Shown: in pieces, positions 1 to 10,373 of the stretch
Layout of the letters: every line of letters begins with the position of its first letter
How positions within the stretch are numbered: position 1 is the first letter of the stretch
Origin: Amphibalanus amphitrite
Taxonomy: Eukaryota > Arthropoda > Thecostraca > Balanomorpha > Balanidae
Assembly (NCBI RefSeq): GCF_019059575.1
Contig: NW_024882023.1
Span: forward strand, 124,001-188,000
Length of the DNA stretch: 64,000 bases
Direction of reading: 5' to 3'
Made by a program: the position numbers and the translations under genes
Notes under the pieces: generated by a model
Told to the model about the DNA's origin: nothing
Databases searched by the model: none
The model's input: only the letters and a program-made list of their open reading frames with translations

Positions 1-2295
1 ACGGTAGCATAATGAGTAAGAAATGCAGCTTCAAAGGCGCATGTAGTACAAGGAAAACGTACCTTGAAAACGCTTTTGGCGCCCTCACAGCCGAAGTATT
101 ACAAATGACGACTCGTAACAAACATGCGATAATTGTAGTCACTTAAGCTTCAGACCATCACTGAGACGTGGCATCCATGTCGTACGGTTTTAGAAATATC
201 TCGAATTTCGGCTTTGCCCCAACTCCGGCATTGCCCCAACTTCCCCTAACTATCCTCCCGTTGTGGTCCCCATTATCTGGTCATTTCCGCGACTGTGGCG
301 GGCCCCGGCGAGCGAGCGGTGCGCGTCGTTCATTACATACCGAGCCGTGAGCGTGAGAGGCCGATGGTGGTCTCCGTCCAGCGGCGCACCATCAAAATCA
401 CCTGCTCAGTGGGCCGGCGGCCGGAGCGGGCGCCGACACGGGCAGCACGTGATTAGCGCTGCCGGTCACACGCGCTATCCCGGCCGCCGCCGCTCCTAAG
501 ACGTATGCTAATTGCCGTGCCACGCCGGTCCGGCGGCGTCACGGTGCTCGCCGGGCTGATGGACGTCCGGCGGCCGACCGTTAGGACGTCCGGCCTTCGC
601 TGGCCGCCGCGGCAGGATCTAATCACTGTCCGCCGGCCCGGTTCCGGCCACGCTGCGCCGCCGAGTGGCCAGAGCCGGGTCACGGGACGCGGCGGGGGCT
701 CCCGGCTCACGGTCGGCCGGCGCGTCCGACACCGTGTCATCGCCGTGTTCCGAGCGATCGGCACCGGCGGCAGCGGCCACTGGTCTGGATCCGACTGTCC
801 GTCCGTCTGGCCGAGTGACTGAGGAGCGATATCAATCACAGGGTGGTTTAGGAGGGCTGAGCGAATGAGATGTGCTAAGGGTCGACAGCAGAGCTCGGAA
901 ACGAGCACGGAGACGGACCAGCAACGCTTAAAATTGACAACAGGCACACCAGTCCCAGCAGCTTTCACGCCAACATGTTTTATATCTTATATTTTGAGTA
1001 CCAGAGTCCAGGGTAGTAATTTACTACTTATCAGTTATCAGTGAGGCAAATTCAGTTATAAACGTTGAGATGGTCTAGTGAACATTTCCTGGCGTTTGTC
1101 AGGTTTGACATCATTGATTGTAGGTACATAGCATAATTCTTCCTGGCTCACCTCTAAAATGTGTTTAAGCTTGGCATCATCCCCGTATCGTTTAAATGAC
1201 TCGGGACCCGTTATTGCTCCCTCCCCCAACCTCATGAAGTTTATTTAGGAAACTTGGTTTTGATCTGACTAAACGTGCATTCTCCGGATGACGTGACAGC
1301 TACCACGGCAGACGCTAACTCCCGTTTGAATGTACCTAAAACGAGACGGACACCAGCGCCACATGATCATGGTGAGTTGCACATACCCCGTAAGTGGTAA
1401 GCGTTTAGCGCAGGGTCATTTAACCCATTCATCCACTGTATCTCACGTCACTCGTTTTAGAGGCTCCAGACGCCTGCTCCGGAGGATTGGCACCGCCCGC
1501 CTCGTCTAATGACGGCGCTCCGTCTCAGCGCTGCCACAAACGAGCTGTCCGTCACTTCAAACAGCGGCTCGTGAGCCATCACCAACACCGGCTGCTTTCC
1601 AGTGAACCGTGTCCTCCGACCAGCGCGGCGCCGGCCAGAGCCCAGTGAACAGCACCAACGGAGTCCAGTGAGCCGTGTGCTCCGGCAGGATCCCAGTGAC
1701 CGGCGCCGGCCGGAGTCCAGTGAGCCGTGTGCTCCGGCCCGCGCCGGCGGAGAGCCGAGCGGAGCCCGGAGTCACCAGGAGCGGCGGATGACGCCAAGGA
1801 TGACGGCGGTGATGACGGGTGTGGTGAGATGCGGTCCTCGGGCCGCGGCTGGTGGTTAGGAGCGTCACTCGGCCGTCCAGCGGCCTCTGACGAGGACCAC
1901 GCGTGAGCGCCGGCCCGGCCCCAGTAGGTCGGTCGGGCCCGGTCCACCGGGCGCCGTGAGATCCCCGGCGTGGGATGCAGGACTCCGGACTCTGGTCCGA
2001 GCCGGTCCGAGCCGGTCCGTAACCTCCAAAGGACGCTCAGGATGGGCGAGGGGACCTGGTGGCTGTCCGAGCACAGTGAGTCCGTTATAATGTTTAAGTC
2101 TACCCTGCCTGTTGCCCTTCGGCGGAATCCTTCGTAGCGTAGGTATAAGTGCATGTTTTGAGCGGGCTATAGGAACTCTTCAAAGAAGCGAACAAATATG
2201 CGCAAAGTACGACTTTGTACTAAACAGAACTAGTCATAAAGGTCCTGTTGCATCCCTCATAAAGCACAGACCGTCCGATGCCGTTCAAATATAGT
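1..2295. other. non-coding flank with a GC-rich island
   Basis: No reading frame here looks like a protein; the short open frames are overlapping products of GC-rich sequence. The part from about 480 to 830 is strongly GC- and CpG-rich. The rest is of mixed composition. Confidence 0.5.
1598..1740. repeat. imperfect short tandem repeat
   Basis: The 20-mer AGTGAGCCGTGTGCTCCGGC occurs at 1667-1686 and again at 1719-1738, a spacing of 52 bp. Weaker copies lie just upstream (AGTGAACCGTGTCCTCCG near 1600). This is a small decayed minisatellite. Confidence 0.6.
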
Positions 2296-3339
2296 TTAAC
2301 CCTCGCCCTGGCAGGGGGGGGGGGTCGATGCGACCCCCCCCTAAGGTTTTTCGAAGATAGCGTAAAAACGGCGGCGCGCAGCGCCGCCAAATTTGGCACA
2401 GCCTATGGGGCAACCTTTTTACATATGACCTGAAAATTTCAGGTCCGGGTGACCTTGGGTCAGGTCACCAGGTCAGAAAAACCGGTACAAGGTCACGGTC
2501 AAATTTCAATTTTCTTTTTGCACCTGTCCAACTCACATTTTTTGACTGATTTCCTTCAAACTTTCAGGATGTGCTAAGTTCACCGAGTTGTATAACATAT
2601 AGTCCGGCTTTTTTGAGGTCACTGACCTGAGGTCAGTTAGAGGTCATTACGCCGTAATGTTAAGCCTATGGGAAAATACTAAATTCGGAAAATACTGGAG
2701 ATATCCGCTTCGTTCTATCACTTTTGTGCTTTGAAACCACGGTACTTAACAGCAGGTCACTTGGTGCTTCTTTGTTTGGTGTACTTATCCATGGGTCAGG
2801 TCAAATGAGGTCAACTGAGGTCAAATGACGTTTTTGCCAATAACTTGGCACATAATGACGCTAGAGCTTAAAAAATGGTATCATTGTGTTCCTGGTGATC
2901 AGCCGAATCGAATGATATGCAATATGATGCAATTTGGTTAACTTGAACTTAATTTATTAATTTAAGTTTACTTAAAATTTAAGAAAAACTTTAAGTACAC
3001 TTAAGCAAGCTAAAAAGTATATCTTTCGACGCGCCTTGACGTGCTGAGTTCACTGGTGCTTTTCTTTTTGCTCTATCTTAATTAGATTAAAAGTTATAAG
3101 CGAAACACTTTTGACCTGTTTTTAGCGAAATTTTTACATTTATACCCCCCAAAACCCCCCTAAATATTGACCTAGAGCAACCAAATTTGCACAGGGGCGA
3201 GAACTCCAGGGGGCCAACCTACCTACCAAATTTGGTGTTTCTAGGTGCCATAGGAGCCAATCGCGAGGGGGGGGTCGCATCGACCCCCCCCCCCTGCCAG
3301 GCCGTGTTATGAAAAATGCCCTGCCAGGGCGAGGGTTAA
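2296..3339. mobile_element. TTAA-flanked MITE, piggyBac-like, AGGTCA-rich (MITE-1)
   Basis: The element is bounded by TTAA at 2296-2299 and 3336-3339. Its termini are perfect 17-bp inverted repeats starting CCCTCGCCCTGGCAGGG (2300-2316, and the complement at 3319-3335). TTAA target sites with CCCT-type ends are typical of the piggyBac group, though Kolobok-type elements also use TTAA. Just inside each end is a G-run/C-run palindrome around TCGATGCGA (2314-2341 and 3268-3295), able to form a hairpin. The interior (about 1 kb) has no coding capacity and carries more than fifteen GGTCA/TGACC half-sites, many in tandem. The same design recurs at 34747-35739 and 46224-47255. Confidence 0.8.
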
Positions 3340-4328
3340 TTCTACCCAGAAACACCGAACGGAAGGAATGCCGTGCTCCACATTCGATGATACCGCTATA
3401 GGTGCCTCCGATTGTATAACCTCTAATCTCGGCGACTCGAACTGGCACATTATTGATTTCGGTCGAGCCCCGGGCCCCCGCTGACAAAGGGGCGGCAGTA
3501 AAGTCATTCCCGCACGAGATGAGTGTCCGCCGATGGTGCGCCGCGCGCGCGCAGAGCTGTGGGAACGGCGCCGCTCCGAGTCGGTCATCGTCGCGCGCGA
3601 CGCACCGCTCGCCCCCGGCGCGGCGCGGCGCGGCGGCCCTAATTGCCCGCTCATCAGACGCGCTGGCTGCGCCCGATGTAAATGATGGCCAGATGAAGAA
3701 TAACGGTGGGGCTGGATTCCTGCAGGCTCAGACCGGAACACCGGTGCCTGCTGGGTAAACGGTGAGGTCCGACTGGTCATCTTCCGGTCGATGGTCGGCG
3801 GCAGAGAACGGTCGCGGCTGCTGTCAAGACAGTGCAGCTCCGGAGCGAGATGCACACAGCAGTGAAGTGATGACTCATTAGAAGCCAGTGATAAGGCTTT
3901 CCCACCAGCTGATGAACTCGGCACGATGAGAAACATCTCGTCACATCTGACACACAATTATTGTGATGATAAATGTTTAAAACGGACACGGGAGCGAAAT
4001 AATGACGGCCTTACTTAGTGGTTTATAGCTAATGTGATTTAACCATCCGCTGAGCTTACAGATTTATACAGAACGATGACCTTGCCTGATGAATGATCAT
4101 TTTTGAGAAGCGGGCGGACGCCGATAATCTGATGGTTATTGGTGCTGGTGGTCTCCCGGGTGACATATGTGCTGTCTACTTAGTGTCTATGTCTGCCGAC
4201 CTGCGGCTAATGTGGGCACTTTATCAACCAACGGACCAGTGTCATGGCTCGCTGCGCAGTACTATGACCAGCGTAGGTTGATCAAGTTTGAATGTTTGCT
4301 AATGGAAGTTAAGGTACGTACGGGCGCG
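3340..4328. other. non-coding spacer with a CpG-rich patch
   Basis: A CpG-dense patch lies at about 3530-3680. Otherwise this is AT-balanced unique sequence, and no gene is recognisable. It ends at the left copy of the LINE target-site duplication. Confidence 0.5.
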
Positions 4329-4731
4329 ACCACTACACGGAGGACACTCGTGGAGACGGTACCGATAGGAACGTCTCCGCAGTGGGCGCACGCTCTTGCA
4401 GCGCAGTCCGCGTACCTGGTACCGGTCGCCTTGCCTGGCCTTCAGCCTTTTGTGACTTGTTTCATTGTAGGTAGGTCAAATAGTTGGTTTTCTATTCCAC
4501 TTCTTTTCCCACTCTCTGAGGCGTCTGTCCTCCTCCCTCCCCGTCCTTTCCTTTCTACCTTTGTCGTTGTTTGGGGGCATCCGAGGCCACCGGCAGCGCC
4601 GGCCCTCTTCGCCCAATTTTTTTATCCGGGTCGGCTTAGCTTTGAAATCTGCGGCTCCGCCCGCTAGTGATTCTTTTGACATCCCATCTCTACATTAAAT
4701 TTGCTATTCGCTTGAGATTTACATCAACAAC

Positions 4732-6192
4732 ATGGACTCGGCCGAGACCACCGACCCTGCACCGGGTCACCCTTCCGAGGAGCCCGCCGAGCTCCCCCCC
4801 CCCCCCTCCCAGGCCATACCCGAGGGACCGGCTTTCCTGCTGGTAACAAGGAAGGAGGGAAGCTTCAGACACACCAACCCCTTCTCCCTCCGCCGGTCCA
4901 TCGACTCATACATCGGTCCGGTGAACTCACTTAAAGCACTCAGGAGCGGCGCCCTCCTCATCGAGACGAAAACGGAAACCCAAACGATCCAAATGATGCG
5001 AACGGCCTCCTTCAGAGGCACCCCAGTCACGATCAGCCTCGCCACCCGGCTGAACTCTGTCGAGGGGTCGGTCCGCTCCGACGCCCTCACCGAGATAACA
5101 AACACGGAGCTCCTTCAGGAACTACAGACCCAGGGCGTCGTACGGGTCCAGCGCCTCCGGTCCCGCGACCTCCAAAATCTTGGGCCGAACCCCACCGTCC
5201 GGCTCACATTCAGCGGCCGCATCCTCCCGCAGGCCATCCGATGCGGGTACCTTTCCGTGCCCGTGGACCCCTGGGTCCCGGCCCCGCGCCCCTGCACTAA
5301 GTGCTGGGCCTACGGACACTCTAAGCGCGCCTGCCGTCGACGCCAGCCCATGTGTGGCCGCTGCGGCGGGCCGCACGACGCCGAAAAGTGCAGCGGCCCT
5401 GAACAGTGTCCCGGCTGCGGCGGTCCCCACCCGGCGTGGGACCGCCGGTGCCCTATCGCAGAAGACGCCAGGCAGTGGCACCGCGCGGAAGTCAAGAACC
5501 GCCGCGCGGAGCACCGGGCCCAAGGCCACGGTCGGCCCAACGGAGCCACGTGGTTCCGGGAGGAGCGGCCCGACGGGCTGCTCCCCGCCCCACACCCGCC
5601 GTCGGACACCGGGTCCCCTCCCACTCGTTCCGCGACCGCCGCCGCCGCCGCCCGCCCGACCGCCGCCGTCGCCCGCCCGACCGCCGCCGCCGCCGTCGCC
5701 CGCCCGACCGACACCGCAACCGCCCCTCTCGCCGGGGACGACTGGCCGCCCCTGCCGGCCCCAGGCGCGACCCATAAGGTGGCCTCACCACCGGCACGCT
5801 CCGTGCCACCCGCTCCTAAGCGCACTACCGAGGACCCAGAAGCCGGCGCCAAGTCCTCACCGGCCGCCCCTCAGGCCTCGCCCTCCGTCCGGTCCGTCAC
5901 CGACATCGACACCGACACTGACGACCCCGCTCCAAGGCCGTCCCGCCTCTCCAAACACTCGAGCGGCTCCGCGGAGAGCCTCGGCAGCGGCCAATCAGAG
6001 GCCGACACTATCTCCCTACAGCTCGACGAGCTAGACACTACCATAGTCAGCGCCCCCACCCCCTCACCGCCGCCCCACGACACTCCACCGCTCCGCCGGA
6101 ACAACACCGTTCCCTTGAGCCTGGCCGACCTGGATGTGCTGGAGTCAGCCAGGTCCGGCCCGCTTACTCGGTCCGCTCTAAAGAAACAGTAA
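4732..6192 (+). CDS. LINE ORF1, Gag-like nucleic-acid-binding protein
   Basis: This 486-residue protein carries three zinc knuckles at residues about 188-240, in the order CX2CX4HX4C, CX2CX3HX4C and CX2CX3HX6C. That is the usual arrangement of ORF1/Gag proteins in I- and Jockey-type LINEs, where the protein coats the element RNA. The N-terminal part (about 60-180) resembles the RNA-binding region of such proteins in layout. The C-terminal half is low-complexity, rich in Pro, Ala and Thr, and includes a short Ala/Arg/Pro/Thr repeat at about 5635-5720. The ATG follows AACAACATGG, a good eukaryotic start context. The frame is intact. Its stop overlaps the next start closely (TAA at 6190-6192, ATG at 6194), so ORF2 probably depends on reinitiation. 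Confidence 0.9.
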   Translation: MDSAETTDPAPGHPSEEPAELPPPPSQAIPEGPAFLLVTRKEGSFRHTNPFSLRRSIDSYIGPVNSLKALRSGALLIETKTETQTIQMMRTASFRGTPVTISLATRLNSVEGSVRSDALTEITNTELLQELQTQGVVRVQRLRSRDLQNLGPNPTVRLTFSGRILPQAIRCGYLSVPVDPWVPAPRPCTKCWAYGHSKRACRRRQPMCGRCGGPHDAEKCSGPEQCPGCGGPHPAWDRRCPIAEDARQWHRAEVKNRRAEHRAQGHGRPNGATWFREERPDGLLPAPHPPSDTGSPPTRSATAAAAARPTAAVARPTAAAAVARPTDTATAPLAGDDWPPLPAPGATHKVASPPARSVPPAPKRTTEDPEAGAKSSPAAPQASPSVRSVTDIDTDTDDPAPRPSRLSKHSSGSAESLGSGQSEADTISLQLDELDTTIVSAPTPSPPPHDTPPLRRNNTVPLSLADLDVLESARSGPLTRSALKKQ

Positions 6193-6193
6193 T

Positions 6194-7999
6194 ATGCCAC
6201 AACACACGGAGGAATTCCTGCTCCAGTGGAATGCTAACTCTGTAGTATCCCACTGGGCGGAATTCCGTGAATATATAGTTAATAAAAAGCCATTAGTAGC
6301 CGCCATCCAAGAGACCCACTTCCTCGACACTGACTCGACTAAATATAACTTTAACCTCTTTGGATATTCTCTTTACTGCAATAACGTAAATGATTCCCCA
6401 CGCCGAGGCGGTTCGGCTTTGTATGTCTCTAACAACCTTCTACATCATCAAGTTAACTTTGACTCTAACCTAAATTACGTTGCAACCACAATCAAAATTG
6501 CACAGCGAGACGTTAATGTAATCTCTCTCTACTTGTCACCTAGTATTAACGTAACGTACCAACAACTGGATCGACTCTTTGGCCAAATCCCCTCCCCTAA
6601 AATGATAATAGGTGATTTTAATGCTCACCACACTGCCTGGGGCTGCAACAACATAACACAGCGCGGCACCACACTTTACAACATCATTAACAAACATAAT
6701 CTCATTTGCCTTAATGACAAATCACCAACATTCCACAGAATCATGAACGGAACAAATCAATACTCGGTAATTGATCTTGTGCTGACTTCTCCAGAAATCA
6801 GCTTGCTTTTTACCCCAAAAGTGCAAATCGACCAATACTTTAGTGATCATTATCCTATGCATATAACAGTTGAATCCTCTTCAAGGTCAACCATAAATAC
6901 ATACCTCCCGAAATGGAACTTTAACAAAGCGGACTGGACGACATTCCAGGACGACATAGATGAACAACTTGACATTCTTAGCTTCAACGACAATACAAAC
7001 AATAACGTAAATGACAACGATACAGTAAACATAGAAAGTTTCCTTCAGATAATAGGCGAAGCAGCTGAACGTTCTGTCCCATTGACAAAGCAAAGACAGG
7101 GTTACAAACACGCCCCGTGGTGGACGGAAAACTGTCAAAAAGCAGTCGCGAGGCGCCGCAGAGCCCTACGGAAATGTAGGGCCTGCCCCTGTGTCGCTCA
7201 TGAAATTCAGCTCAGGAACGAAATCAAGAACGCAAAAGAAGTCATCAATGCAGCAAAAAAAGAGTCTTGGGAAAGCTTTTCGAACAAATTCAACCGTTTC
7301 ACACCCATTACTAAAGTCTGGGAACATCTTAGATGTTTCCGCATCAATAAACCAAAGATATATAAAATTCCGTCACTGATTATACAAAACACACTCACAA
7401 CAGACCCACAAGCAGTTGCCACACATTTTGCAGCCCATTATGCAAACATATCCTCAAACAACAACTACTCAGGCACTCTACACAACAACCTCAGCACCAC
7501 CCTATCAACACTCACGTTCCAATCCGACAACACAGAACATTACAATCACCTATTCACCCTATATGAACTACAACATGCAATCGTAAAGTGTGGGAATACT
7601 TCGGTAGGCCCGGACAAACTGCCCTACATGTTCTTCAGAAAACTAACCCCCTTTGGGCTTGAACACTTTCTCAAGGTCATCAACCAGCTATGGGTTGAAG
7701 GCCACTTTCCGGACTCCTGGAGAGAAAGTATAATCATCCCCATTCTCAAAAAAGACAAACATAGCACCGATCCAGCTAGTTACAGACCAATTTCATTGTC
7801 GAGCTGTGCCTCTAAAATCGTCGAGAGAATGGTCAACAATCGAATCAGAGTGTACCTAGAATCACAACACAAGCTCTCACAACACCAAAACGGATTTCGA
7901 CCAGCACGCTCCACAGCTGACAACTTGATACACATTTTGACACGATACAACAGGGGTTTTTCCATAATAAAGTTACAGCTGCACTCTTCCTCGATCTGA
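6194..7999 (+). CDS. LINE ORF2, N-terminal part: APE endonuclease and start of reverse transcriptase
   Basis: The first about 225 residues form an exonuclease-endonuclease-phosphatase domain: N15 in WNANS, E40 in QETHF, the GDFNAHH block at residues 140-146 and the SDH block at 217-219 are all present, so the nicking activity looks intact. The N-terminal reverse transcriptase region follows, including a SYRPISLSS-like block. The frame then leaves the reverse transcriptase sequence at about 7957-7963, in a T5 run, and stops at 7999. The downstream protein continues in the frame one base back (8053-9984). The start is one base after the ORF1 stop. As it stands this copy cannot make a complete ORF2 protein unless ribosomes shift. 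Confidence 0.88.
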   Translation: MPQHTEEFLLQWNANSVVSHWAEFREYIVNKKPLVAAIQETHFLDTDSTKYNFNLFGYSLYCNNVNDSPRRGGSALYVSNNLLHHQVNFDSNLNYVATTIKIAQRDVNVISLYLSPSINVTYQQLDRLFGQIPSPKMIIGDFNAHHTAWGCNNITQRGTTLYNIINKHNLICLNDKSPTFHRIMNGTNQYSVIDLVLTSPEISLLFTPKVQIDQYFSDHYPMHITVESSSRSTINTYLPKWNFNKADWTTFQDDIDEQLDILSFNDNTNNNVNDNDTVNIESFLQIIGEAAERSVPLTKQRQGYKHAPWWTENCQKAVARRRRALRKCRACPCVAHEIQLRNEIKNAKEVINAAKKESWESFSNKFNRFTPITKVWEHLRCFRINKPKIYKIPSLIIQNTLTTDPQAVATHFAAHYANISSNNNYSGTLHNNLSTTLSTLTFQSDNTEHYNHLFTLYELQHAIVKCGNTSVGPDKLPYMFFRKLTPFGLEHFLKVINQLWVEGHFPDSWRESIIIPILKKDKHSTDPASYRPISLSSCASKIVERMVNNRIRVYLESQHKLSQHQNGFRPARSTADNLIHILTRYNRGFSIIKLQLHSSSI

Positions 8000-8052
8000 A
8001 AGCAGCCTTCGACAAAGTACATCACAAAGCTATACTTATAAAAACACATAAC

Positions 8053-9984
8053 ATGGGAATACGCGGACGAATGGCCAATTTCATAAGTAATTTTCTTAAT
8101 AACCGCACTTTCAAGGTCAGAGTAGGCAACACCTACTCAACCCTACATAACCTCGATCACGGCGTCCCTCAGGGAAGTCCTCTCTCCCCGACGCTCTTCC
8201 TTATATATATAAATGACATCTTTGACAATATACACAATGTAACACATAACGTACACTATTCCATGTACGCGGACGATTTGGCGGTCTGGACGTCGCACCA
8301 CAATGTGAATGCGGCATACCAAAAACTTCAAACGGTACTAAACCACGTAAACAAATGGTGTGACAAGTGGGGAATGCAAATTGCTCCCCACAAGTCAGCC
8401 TCACTAACCTTTTCCAAACAACGCAGACACCCCACACCTCCACGCCCGCTCCGTTTGGGCCGGGTTGAGATTCCGCAAACAAATACCTTTAAATATCTAG
8501 GCATCACACTGGACAGGGGACTCACTTTCACACAACACATAGCAGACATCACAGGAAGGTGCACCCGGCGCCTCAACATCATGAAATGTATCTCTGGTAC
8601 ACACTGGGGCGCCGACAGAAAAACACTGACACTTCTATATACATCTCTGATTCGATCCATCTTGGATTATAATGCCTTTTTACTAACAAATATATCCACT
8701 ACTCTCAGTAACAAGGTCGAGAGTATCCAGAATTCCGCTCTTCGCATTATTTCTGGCGCACTCCGCACTTCGCCTTCATCGAATCTCCGTGTTGATTCAA
8801 ACATTCCTCCTTTGGAAAGAAGAAGAGAATACCAGCTTATAAGGTATTACACGAAAGTAATGGCAAGAAAAGATACAATACCATACGCTATACTCAGTAA
8901 CCTACCAGAAAATAACATAATAACACATAGAGAATACAAGTACCAAACAATAAGAAGACACCTTAAAAACATACTTAGGGACTATAAAATAGAAACTCCA
9001 AAGGTTCTAGATAACCCTCCACTGAGCCCGTACTGGACTAGGCACCCCATCCAAACCCTCATCCTCTTCGATGACAACAAAAAAGACATGAACACTGATG
9101 AAATGAAACAACTTTTCCTCGAATTCCAAAACGACCACAAAGACCATACTTTTATATACACAGACGGCTCTCGGGCGGACAACAAGACCGGAGCCGCCTT
9201 CTATATAAAAGGATTCGCACAATCCACCCGCCTCTCCGATAACCACTCCATCTTTTCGGCCGAACTCTACGCGATCAGTGCAGCGCTTCGACACGTAATC
9301 AACAAACCTGATAGACAACTAATGATTTGTACTGATTCCAAGGCAGCAGTGCAATCAATCGCAGCGGCCCATAATGATTCGCACCCAATCGCGCGAGACA
9401 TTAAAAGACAAATTAATCAAATCACCGACCAAAACAGAGAAGTTAAGATAATCTGGATACCCGGTCACGCGAATATTGTGGGGAATGAGCGCGCGGACAA
9501 AGCGGCCAAAGCCAGCCTCCGTGATCCCCCCAATAACTCCCTCCCATGCCCGGTATCAGATTATCTCAATGTCATTTACGCGTCCTACAAAAAGTATGTC
9601 CAGTTTGAATGGGACGTAAATCCACATTACTACTTTCACCCAATCAAACCAATTATCGGACACTGGTCGACTGCTTATCAAAATACCCGGCTTAAAGAAG
9701 TTATTATAGCCAGACTCAGAATCGGGCATACTAAATTGACACATGAATATATCTTCGACCAAGGCCCCCCTCCAATCTGCCAACGTTGTAACATAAGATA
9801 CACAATTGAACACTTCTTGATCCACTGTCCCCAATATCAAACTGAGAGACAACCTATAATCCAATATATCACAGACAACCAACTTGCACTTTCAATTCCT
9901 ACTCTCCTCGGCGATTCTCACCCGGATCTACTCGACTTGCTTTTCTCTTTCCTGAAGAATTCCAGGCTAGACCGATCCATATAG
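8053..9984 (+). CDS. LINE ORF2, C-terminal part: reverse transcriptase, RNase H, zinc knuckle
   Basis: This is the continuation of ORF2. The frame is open from about 7960; the ATG at 8053 is only the first methionine. The reverse transcriptase catalytic YADD is at residues 72-75 (nucleotides 8266-8277), after the conserved GVPQGSPLSPTLF block. An RNase H domain follows with D371 (TDGSRADNK), E404 (SAELYA), D428 (CTDSKAAV) and D482, plus PGHAN; all four acidic residues are present. Near the C-terminus is a zinc-knuckle-like cluster C576-C579-H587-C592. RNase H in ORF2 separates this element from Jockey and R1 types and points to the I/LOA-like group. The only visible lesion in ORF2 is the frame break upstream. 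Confidence 0.88.
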   Translation: MGIRGRMANFISNFLNNRTFKVRVGNTYSTLHNLDHGVPQGSPLSPTLFLIYINDIFDNIHNVTHNVHYSMYADDLAVWTSHHNVNAAYQKLQTVLNHVNKWCDKWGMQIAPHKSASLTFSKQRRHPTPPRPLRLGRVEIPQTNTFKYLGITLDRGLTFTQHIADITGRCTRRLNIMKCISGTHWGADRKTLTLLYTSLIRSILDYNAFLLTNISTTLSNKVESIQNSALRIISGALRTSPSSNLRVDSNIPPLERRREYQLIRYYTKVMARKDTIPYAILSNLPENNIITHREYKYQTIRRHLKNILRDYKIETPKVLDNPPLSPYWTRHPIQTLILFDDNKKDMNTDEMKQLFLEFQNDHKDHTFIYTDGSRADNKTGAAFYIKGFAQSTRLSDNHSIFSAELYAISAALRHVINKPDRQLMICTDSKAAVQSIAAAHNDSHPIARDIKRQINQITDQNREVKIIWIPGHANIVGNERADKAAKASLRDPPNNSLPCPVSDYLNVIYASYKKYVQFEWDVNPHYYFHPIKPIIGHWSTAYQNTRLKEVIIARLRIGHTKLTHEYIFDQGPPPICQRCNIRYTIEHFLIHCPQYQTERQPIIQYITDNQLALSIPTLLGDSHPDLLDLLFSFLKNSRLDRSI

Positions 9985-10093
9985 CACAGTCTCGCGCTCA
10001 GTTCCGTGGTCGGCAAGCCGTCGATAGCGGTTCTGGGCGCGGGACTCAATCTTTTTGATTCCTGAAGAATTCGATACAGGCCATGTCAATTTA

Positions 10094-10373
10094 GGAGCCC
10101 CGAGCTTACGGGCACCAGCCGCCGCCGCGGGGACCATTGGCACGCGGCGGCGGGCTCCCCCCCCCCCCCCCCCATCTGCTCGGTAGACAGAGGTGTCGGC
10201 ACTATGCCGTCCGCAACGACCCGTTATTGTAGATTGTCACACCAAAGGAGCCCACACTGAAACGTCACTACTCCCATCATACAAATCAGCACTTGGTGGG
10301 AGTTTGCAGGAGCCCCGAGCTTACGGGCACCAGCCGCCGCCGCGGGGACCATTGGCACGCGGCGGTGGGCTCC
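10094..10373 (+). repeat. duplicated 65-bp hairpin motif in the LINE 3' region
   Basis: A 65-bp block at 10094-10158 recurs at 10309-10373 with one visible difference (C to T near its end). Each block starts GGAGCCCC and ends GGGCTCC, with GCCGCCGC and GCGGCGG also complementary inside, so each can fold into an interrupted stem-loop. A C-run of about 18 follows the first copy. LINE 3' regions are where the element's own reverse transcriptase recognises its RNA, so a doubled stem-loop could matter for priming; that role is inference. Confidence 0.75.
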
